From NCBI RefSeq assembly GCF_001465875.1, contig NZ_LN901319.1:37689-77155 (forward strand): 39,467 bases of DNA, written 5' to 3'. The DNA is from Legionella saoudiensis. Lineage in GTDB: Bacteria; Pseudomonadota; Gammaproteobacteria; Legionellales; Legionellaceae. The notes under the pieces are model-generated. The model saw only the letters and a program-made list of their open reading frames with translations. It ran no database searches and had not been told where the DNA came from. Shown here one piece after another: positions 33,584-39,467 of the stretch. The translations under genes were made by a program, and so were the position numbers. The stretch's first letter is position 1. Every line of letters begins with the position of its first letter.

Positions 33584-35603
33584 AGCACTGTACTTAATTA
33601 TTGATACCATTGATGCCAGTATTTTCTGGAAGGATCTCAATGGACGATACTTAGGCTGCAATCACTACATGGTGCAGATGAGTGGCTTTAAGGATCGAGC
33701 AGACATTATTGGCAAAACAGACCGCGAAATGCCTTGGTGGCAAATCGCAGAAAAATTAGAAACAATTGATCGCAGCGTGTTAAAAAATGGCCTTTTTGAA
33801 GGGGAAGAGTCGCCGTTAACTGCCTCATCAAAAAGGGTATTCCATACCAAAAAAACCATCTTGTACGATAAAAATAAGAATGTCTTAGGCATTATTGGCA
33901 TATCCATTGACATCACTGAGCGCAAAAAAGCAGAGCTGCAACTCAAGAAGAAACAAAAGCAACTAACCAAAGAAAAAGATAAAGCCCTTGCAGCAAACCG
34001 CGCTAAAACAGAATTCCTTGCCAACATGCGCCATGACATCCGCACCCCACTTTCAGGTATTGTTGGATTCTCCGAAATTTTGAAATCAGAATCCAATGAG
34101 CCACGAATCAAGGAATATGCCGATAACCTGGTGGCATCAAGCCACGCACTCCTGCATCTGCTGGATGAAGTATTGGATGCGGTAAAAATTGGCTCAGGGA
34201 AAATCCCAAAGCTTAAACGCAAATTCAATCTCATCGACACGCTGGAACAGGTCGCAGCCCTTTATTATGCCAAAGCACACGAAAAACAACTCGACCTTTC
34301 CCTTTCTATTGATAAAAAAGTTCCTCGATACGTTATTGGGGATAAAATAAGAGTGCATCGTATTGCCTTAGAGCTCATCGGCAATGCGCTTAACTTTACG
34401 AATCAGGGATTTGTGCACGTCAGGGTAGATCTTGCAAAAAAAGAACATCGTCACCTGGTAATCCGCATCAACGTAGTGGACTCAGGAATTGGTATTCCAG
34501 AGGACAAGCAACAAGAAATATACCTGCAATTCAAGCGATTAACTCCTTCGTATCAAGGGATATACAAAGGCTCAGGACTTGGGCTTTATGTAGTGAAGCA
34601 ATTTATGGAGGAACTGGAAGGTGAAATTTACGTGGACAGCGAACCGCAAAAAGGAACAACCTTTACCTGCCTCATTCCCTTGCAAGAGCCGCTTTTAAAT
34701 GATGAATCCGGGGTAGATCGGAACGAACGATTAATTCCTCAGCCCCCAAATACATCTTCCTTATCCCAATTAAGCACGCCAATCATGCCGGATGCGGAAC
34801 TGGTAACAAAAAATAAGGTGCTGGTTGTAGAAGACAACTTCATTGCACAAACGGTGGCTAAAAGCCTGCTTCACACATTAAATTGCCAGGTCGATGTGGC
34901 AACCAATGGACTTGATGCCATTAGCCGCTGCAAAAACACCACTTATGATTTAATTTTTATGGACATTGGCCTAGGCGATGGCATGGATGGTTATGAGGTA
35001 ACCCAATTCATCCGCAGCCAAATAAGCCCATCTCATCACATCCCAATTATCGCCCTTACGGCGCATGGAGCCGATGAAAGCAAACAACGCTGCATCGAAT
35101 CAGGAATGGATGCCGTATTAACGAAACCGCTCACTAAAAATAATGCAGCGGAACTCATTAGTTCATTCATCCCATCCCCACTCGAAAAAGCACCAGCAGT
35201 TCCCACTGCAACTGCCCGCCGCGAGCTACCGGATAATGAGGAGGAGCTGTTTCATTTAAATCAATTCTCGCTACTTGATGAGGCCGAAGCAATACGCAAT
35301 TGTGGTTCCATAGACACGGTAAAAAAGCTGTTGCAGCTTTTGACTCAAGAGCTTCCTGAGGATTTAATTCACATGAAAAGCGCTTTTGCACAGCAGAATT
35401 ACCCGCTCATTGAGAACATAGCGCATAAAATTAAAGGCGGTGCGATGTATCTGGGAGCCCATCGAATGAAATACGCGTGCCAATATGTAGAGCGCTATTG
35501 GAAATCAGGGGGACGCACCTTATTTCCCGATCTCTATCAACAGGCCATTTCCGTCATTGAGGAAACCCTCATTTATGTCAAAGGGTGGTTGCGCACTCAT
35601 TAA
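33567..35603 (+). CDS. Soluble PAS hybrid histidine kinase (PAS-HK-REC-HPt)
   Basis: The 678 residues contain no membrane segment. The order is a PAS domain (about 5-120: IDASIFWKDLNGRYLGCNHY to GISIDITERKKAE), a coiled coil (about 120-145), a HisKA box NMRHDIRTPLSG with H156, and an HATPase with ELIGNALNFTNQG, DSGIGIPED and GSGLGLYVVKQF. A receiver follows with EDN and phospho-Asp D466 (IFMDIGLGDGMDG), then Thr and Lys in ALTAHG and LTKPL. An HPt domain with H620 (ENIAHKIKGGAMYLGA) ends the protein. This gives a full H-D-H relay in one cytoplasmic protein. Its start lies inside the cyclodipeptide synthase gene (17-nt overlap), so the two are co-expressed. A small diffusible ligand for the PAS domain would fit, and the cyclic dipeptide is a candidate; that is inference. 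Confidence 0.92.
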   Translation: MSLDNEALYLIIDTIDASIFWKDLNGRYLGCNHYMVQMSGFKDRADIIGKTDREMPWWQIAEKLETIDRSVLKNGLFEGEESPLTASSKRVFHTKKTILYDKNKNVLGIIGISIDITERKKAELQLKKKQKQLTKEKDKALAANRAKTEFLANMRHDIRTPLSGIVGFSEILKSESNEPRIKEYADNLVASSHALLHLLDEVLDAVKIGSGKIPKLKRKFNLIDTLEQVAALYYAKAHEKQLDLSLSIDKKVPRYVIGDKIRVHRIALELIGNALNFTNQGFVHVRVDLAKKEHRHLVIRINVVDSGIGIPEDKQQEIYLQFKRLTPSYQGIYKGSGLGLYVVKQFMEELEGEIYVDSEPQKGTTFTCLIPLQEPLLNDESGVDRNERLIPQPPNTSSLSQLSTPIMPDAELVTKNKVLVVEDNFIAQTVAKSLLHTLNCQVDVATNGLDAISRCKNTTYDLIFMDIGLGDGMDGYEVTQFIRSQISPSHHIPIIALTAHGADESKQRCIESGMDAVLTKPLTKNNAAELISSFIPSPLEKAPAVPTATARRELPDNEEELFHLNQFSLLDEAEAIRNCGSIDTVKKLLQLLTQELPEDLIHMKSAFAQQNYPLIENIAHKIKGGAMYLGAHRMKYACQYVERYWKSGGRTLFPDLYQQAISVIEETLIYVKGWLRTH

Positions 35604-35902
35604 ACGTGGTCAAGAATAAAATCATCATCATGGACTACTTAATCAGCGTATCCCTCAGCTTCCAAGAGCAGCTTAACCCTATACTCTTCCCGTTCTTTAG
35701 GCTACGTAACGCACTTCAACAAATGTTTTTCAATTTAATTTTTATATAACAACGGGTTATATTTTGAGCCCATCCTAAGACCTGTTTTGGGTAGTTTTTT
35801 TTGATGACTGATAGGGTATCCATCAGTATAATGCGCGCTTTTCATTCACAGATCCCGTTTTATTTACAAATTTTTTAATGTCATCAAACAAGGAAAAGGA
35901 TA
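35604..35902. other. Intergenic with a T8 run
   Basis: A weak GC stem before eight T residues (about 35798-35805) might end the kinase transcript. GGGTATCCATCAGTATAATGC near 35815-35840 contains a possible -10 (TATAAT) for the next gene; its -35 is not clear. No gene is seen. Confidence 0.4.
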
Positions 35903-37078
35903 ATGACAAATACTACGCCTCAAACACCCTCCGCAATTAATCCCCAAACCTCCAAAGCTGAACAAATTAAAACCCATGAGCGTTTAATTGAATTACAACA
36001 AGCCCTTGACGAGGCGCTGGATGCATTTTCGCGAGATCACAGCCAGCTTACACAAATGGCAACTTATTGGGGCAAGCAACCCCTTTGGTGGCGAATTAGC
36101 CTGGGCGTTACGATCATTGTTCCCTTAATACTCTTTAGTATGGTTATGCAGCTTGCGGTTTTACTTACCATTAGTTTATTCATTTCGGCAATTTATATTA
36201 TTGGCAATCATTTACTTGTCTCGCACCATCAGCACGCCTTATTAAATATACAAAAATTCAAAAACATTGTTATAAGCCTTAATAGCCTTCAATCATCCAT
36301 GATTGAACTAACCCATGAATTACACGAACAGCTCAAACAAGAACTAGAACAAGTCGGTGCTGAAAACATGAAATTAACCGATAATGTTTCTCGCCTAACC
36401 GAGGAGCTCCTTACCCTATCCTTAACCCTCGAACAATTAAAAATAACGGAAGCGCAACAAAAGAAATTAGTTCACCACTTGGAAACAAACGTAGAACAAC
36501 TCATGACCGCATCTGAGGCGCAATCGAATGTGTATGAACAAACCCATACTCAATTAGAGACAGTTCGCAAAGAGTACGAACAAACCCAAACTCTATTGTT
36601 AGGACATATTGAGCGAATCGGCACGTTAGAATCCCAGATGGAATCTGAGCGAATGAGGACCCAAAACACAATCCAAATACTGAAGAACACCCTGGGCAAA
36701 TTCACAGGCATGATGCTTCTTAGTGAAGAGCAACGCATGGTATTTGAGAAAAAAATGACTGATTTTATTGAAAATAATCACCTACGATTTAAAAACTTAG
36801 TTGAGGTTCTTTCGCAAACAACGACCCAAATTTCTGAGACAACGGAGCGTTATACGGAAGCAACCACCGAGTTTCATCAATTATTAAACCAACAAAAGCA
36901 ACTCTTCAATCAATTAGAATCAGTCGTAGAGCGAATCGATGAACCTGAAACGCCAATACCCCCGGTAATACCATGCACACCGTCCCAAACACGATTTGGT
37001 TTATTTTCTGAAAAAGAATCAGTGGACCCCCTACCTAAAAAAGAACCTAAGCAAGTATCTGAAATTAAAGTCTTTTAA
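35903..37078 (+). CDS. LegC-like two-TM coiled-coil protein, candidate effector
   Basis: The 391 residues start with a hydrophilic segment, then two hydrophobic helices in a hairpin at about 70-110 (WWRISLGVTIIVPLILFSMV and LAVLLTISLFISAIYIIGNH). A long coiled coil from about 115 to 345 is rich in Glu, Gln, Leu and Thr. A proline-rich tail and a Lys/Glu end follow. This plan is shared by Legionella LegC proteins and other inclusion-membrane proteins, some of which mimic SNAREs. I recall similar N-terminal sequences in Legionella but cannot name the gene. It could also be an ordinary membrane protein. AAGGAAAAGG serves as ribosome site. Effector status is inferred. Confidence 0.6.
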   Translation: MTNTTPQTPSAINPQTSKAEQIKTHERLIELQQALDEALDAFSRDHSQLTQMATYWGKQPLWWRISLGVTIIVPLILFSMVMQLAVLLTISLFISAIYIIGNHLLVSHHQHALLNIQKFKNIVISLNSLQSSMIELTHELHEQLKQELEQVGAENMKLTDNVSRLTEELLTLSLTLEQLKITEAQQKKLVHHLETNVEQLMTASEAQSNVYEQTHTQLETVRKEYEQTQTLLLGHIERIGTLESQMESERMRTQNTIQILKNTLGKFTGMMLLSEEQRMVFEKKMTDFIENNHLRFKNLVEVLSQTTTQISETTERYTEATTEFHQLLNQQKQLFNQLESVVERIDEPETPIPPVIPCTPSQTRFGLFSEKESVDPLPKKEPKQVSEIKVF

Positions 37079-37514
37079 ACAGAATATTAATTACTTACGC
37101 TGAAAAAACCTATAGACCGCGTGTATTGGTAGCGCATTAGCTCGAAGGGGTATTTTAACCAAGCTCAACTATCTTTAGAATGAAATAACGGTTTGATTTT
37201 CGTGCTTGTGCACAGCGCCAATACACCTTAAGGCCAGAAGGTCTTAAGGCTGACGTCCTGTCAACTGACGCTGCGCCAAACGATTTCATTATAGGAAAAC
37301 TATTTGAATTAGCCAGCCGCAAAGTGGCTTATTTGCATGTAAGATATTTCTTATTCATGAGTCGAGGATGCATCGTGTATTTTCGACTTCCATCTACACC
37401 CCTCTTGGAAATTACCCATTCAAGTGGATATAGGCAAGCCATTCAATCTATAGAATCCTTCTATCCTTTTTAATAGTCTATTATTAACTAACCATCCATA
37501 ATAAGGGAATAATT
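37079..37514. other. Intergenic with a hairpin
   Basis: CCTTAAGGCC (37226-37235), an AGAA loop and GGTCTTAAGG (37240-37249) form a 10-bp stem with one wobble pair. No T-run follows. No gene is seen. Confidence 0.5.
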
Positions 37515-37761
37515 ATGGCCAAATCCATTTGGAAAGGTGAAATCTCCTTCGGTCTTGTTTCCATCCCTGTGTCTCTGGTGTCTGTAGAAGAAAGCAATGT
37601 CGGGGAAGAAAATACCCTCTACAGCAACCCAGAGCAAAGAGTCTGTGGTTGACTTCATCTCCTTGCTGAAAGAAAGCATGAAAAAAAAGAGCGACCGTGC
37701 CGCAAAGAAAACCAAGTCGACAAGCCGTACGAAACAAACACAGAATAAAAAAGAGGCCTAA
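37515..37761 (+). pseudogene. Internally deleted second ku gene
   Basis: It begins AKSIWKGEISFGLVSIPVSL and a few residues later loses some 590 bp relative to the intact gene. It resumes with the ku C-terminus (TQSKESVVDFISLLKESMKK) in another frame, so the initial frame stops early at 37650. Even the downstream flank (TCGGGCGAGGATGTTT) resembles that after the intact ku. Codon differences show it is an old paralogue and not a recent copy. Confidence 0.88.
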
Positions 37762-37892
37762 TCGGGCGAGGATGTTTAATTAATGGCCAACAACTCTCCA
37801 TTTCAGGACCTTTATGCTATCATGAGCAAGACCTAATTTTGACTAAAAATGACCCAAATTAACTTGACGCACTACCTCGCCTTATTGTTGTA

Positions 37893-39446
37893 ATGAAAAC
37901 ATATAACTTATCAGTTACAGAGCTTGCGCTTCCCTCTCCCCGAGAAGGAAGTATTGATACCTATTCTGGTTTTAACCTAACCTCCAAACTCGCCATTAAA
38001 GCGCATCAAAGCCTTCAGTACAAACAACTTAAATTGCATGACAACTATACACCTGAAGTCAATGTCGTTCATCAGCTTGCTTATAAGGAGTATTTTTTTA
38101 ATATTTCAGGGCGAATGGATGGTATTTACCAAGAGGCCCCCCTAAGAATTGAAGAAATTAAAACTGCTTTCGACCCTCAAAAACTAATCGACGTGCTTGC
38201 AGACAACTATTACACCCATCCGTACTGGCTGCAATTACAAATCTATGGCTATATTCATTGGTTAAAAACCAAGGCCATTCCCAAATTAAATTTGGTAATA
38301 GTTTCTTTACGCAATAAAAAAACCTACCCCTTAGTTTTAGAATTCTATCAAGATCATTTTGATGAATGGTTAAATCGTCGCTTAGAAGAGCTTGTACTCG
38401 AAATCAAAGAATCAAAAAAGCGCATTAAACATCGAAAACATCACTGCAGCCAACTGAGTTTTCCTTTTCCCAAACCACGCCCTCATCAAAAAGAATTAAT
38501 GGAATTTGTTGAGTCCTCCATGAAGCACAAAAGGCCCATGCTGATTCAAGCCCCTACTGGGTTAGGCAAGTCGATGGCTATTTTGTATCCCACACTCAAG
38601 GAATCATTAAGCCGTGGACAAAAAACGCTCTATTTAACTCCTAAGAACAGTCAACACCATATTGCTTTAAATGCCGTTCATTTGCTTCAAGAAAAAGGTT
38701 CTGCATGTTCTTCGCTAATGCTTACCGCTAAAAAAAAATTATGCATGAAAAGTGAACCTATTTGTACGAGCAAACAATGTGAATTTGCGGAAAATCATTA
38801 CACGAAATGCAGTAGTAATGACTTATTAAAGAAGCTTCAAAAAAAACAGAACTTAGATGCCGCGGTGTTTCGAGAGCTCGCCATAACCTATCAAGTATGT
38901 CCCTACGAGTTGCAGATGCAGAGCGTTGCCTTTGCCGATGTGGTTATTGGCGATTACAACTATGTGTTCTCTTCCACGAATACACCGGGGCAAGTAGTCA
39001 GTATGAAACTGGGCGAACACGAGAAACCGAATTTAGTCATTGATGAGGTGCACAATTTACCAAGCCGGGGCATGGATTATTTTTCCCCTGCCTTGGAAGT
39101 CGCCTTTTTTGAGCGCTATTTAGACGCACTCGATAGATACCCTCACCCCTTTCAGAAAAAACTGACGAAGGTAATTCATCAATGCATCTCAATCATTGAT
39201 GATTGTGCGCTCCCCAACGTCTATGAGCCACACATCACCCAAGCCCCAGAAGAAGCATTTAAAAAGCAGGAAGAAAAATTAAATCAATTACTTACTGATT
39301 ATTTAGAATCAGATTTAACCATCGAAAGCGACGATCCCATTTTAAAATTGTTTAATTACTGGTCCGACTTTACCGCAGCACTGGAGTTTGTAAGTCAATC
39401 AGAGAGGAATTTTTTATTTCATTCCACCCCAAACATCATGCCTTAA
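37893..39446 (+). CDS. Nuclease-helicase of the XPD/DinG type (frame breaks near right edge)
   Basis: The N-terminal part (about 1-200) is a Cas4-like PD-(D/E)xK nuclease: GRMDGIYQ with D76 and LRIEEIKTAF with E88-x-K90. The helicase follows: QAPTGLGKS with Walker Lys226, an iron-sulfur cluster region with Cys in KKLCMKSEPIC, KQCEF, TKCSS and YQVCPYE, and a DEVH box (D384). Such proteins unwind DNA 5' to 3'. The frame stops at 39446 after HSTPNIMP, but one base out of frame the sequence continues as HPKHHALKINCIKT to the window edge, which fits the next family segment. The gene is therefore frameshifted or the base call is wrong; motifs IV-VI lie outside the window. Confidence 0.82.
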   Translation: MKTYNLSVTELALPSPREGSIDTYSGFNLTSKLAIKAHQSLQYKQLKLHDNYTPEVNVVHQLAYKEYFFNISGRMDGIYQEAPLRIEEIKTAFDPQKLIDVLADNYYTHPYWLQLQIYGYIHWLKTKAIPKLNLVIVSLRNKKTYPLVLEFYQDHFDEWLNRRLEELVLEIKESKKRIKHRKHHCSQLSFPFPKPRPHQKELMEFVESSMKHKRPMLIQAPTGLGKSMAILYPTLKESLSRGQKTLYLTPKNSQHHIALNAVHLLQEKGSACSSLMLTAKKKLCMKSEPICTSKQCEFAENHYTKCSSNDLLKKLQKKQNLDAAVFRELAITYQVCPYELQMQSVAFADVVIGDYNYVFSSTNTPGQVVSMKLGEHEKPNLVIDEVHNLPSRGMDYFSPALEVAFFERYLDALDRYPHPFQKKLTKVIHQCISIIDDCALPNVYEPHITQAPEEAFKKQEEKLNQLLTDYLESDLTIESDDPILKLFNYWSDFTAALEFVSQSERNFLFHSTPNIMP

Positions 39447-39467
39447 AAATTAATTGCATTAAAACGA

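Noticed and set aside
33665..34240. 191-codon open frame opposite the kinase gene
   Set aside because: It lies wholly within the kinase coding sequence on the other strand and lacks any domain or start signal.
37849..37876. TTAACTTGACG resembling the IS6 terminal repeat
   Set aside because: Only 11 bp match and the outer GGCGCC is absent, with no second end nearby; chance similarity or very old scar.

Overview
The window looks like an accessory (genomic-island or plasmid-like) stretch of a Legionella-type gammaproteobacterium. I infer this from the AT-rich composition and the set of eukaryotic-like proteins: an F-box-like protein, a leucine-rich-repeat (LRR) protein, an ankyrin protein with a cysteine-protease-like head, and a LegC-like two-TM/coiled-coil protein. 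A cyclodipeptide synthase and many toxin-antitoxin (TA) pairs and transposon scars fit the same picture. No rRNA, tRNA or CRISPR array was seen. Nothing was searched against a database, so family names rest on motifs and recall.

Layout. 1-865: 3' part of a repeat protein that runs in from the left edge (12-residue repeats with an RDT core) and ends in a possible winged helix. 996-3448: nested insertion sequences (IS256 fragment, IS6-family copy 1, IS1182-like element). 3429-4066: RelE/HigB-like toxin plus HTH antitoxin with a clear promoter-operator. 4567-6149: tyrosine recombinase cut by a Tn3-family end, followed by the 3' part of a Tn3 transposase. 6295-12031: three candidate effectors (F-box, LRR, protease-ankyrin) and a decayed DUF4062 gene. 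12193-13588: UmuD-like gene cut by a second copy of the same Tn3 end, a resolvase fragment, and IS6-family copy 2 in inverted orientation. The two identical IS6 copies enclose about 10.7 kb with the effector genes. 13589-16287: a GC-richer palindromic segment and two more TA pairs, one with duplicated promoter-operators. 16408-18323: SEC-C/nuclease-like protein behind a serine recombinase. 19295-21155: DUF2971 protein and a VanX-type dipeptidase. 21156-28214: gene remnants and small stress or envelope genes (holin-like membrane protein, response regulator, outer-membrane protein, frameshifted iron permease, DUF3309, glycine-zipper stress protein, RecX, DUF2188).

28368-39467 is a DNA-repair and signalling block: UdgX-type uracil-DNA glycosylase, LigD and Ku (two-protein end joining), then a cyclodipeptide synthase overlapping a soluble PAS hybrid kinase behind a near-consensus promoter, a LegC-like protein, an internally deleted second ku, and a nuclease-helicase of the XPD/DinG type whose frame breaks just before the right edge.

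Most noteworthy: the cyclodipeptide synthase-hybrid kinase pair, which suggests a cyclodipeptide signalling circuit; the cysteine protease-ankyrin protein with a C8 tract in its leader; the TA locus with two matching promoter-operators; the IS6-bounded effector block; and the repair cluster, which holds a ku remnant and has a remnant of its udgX gene about 7 kb away.
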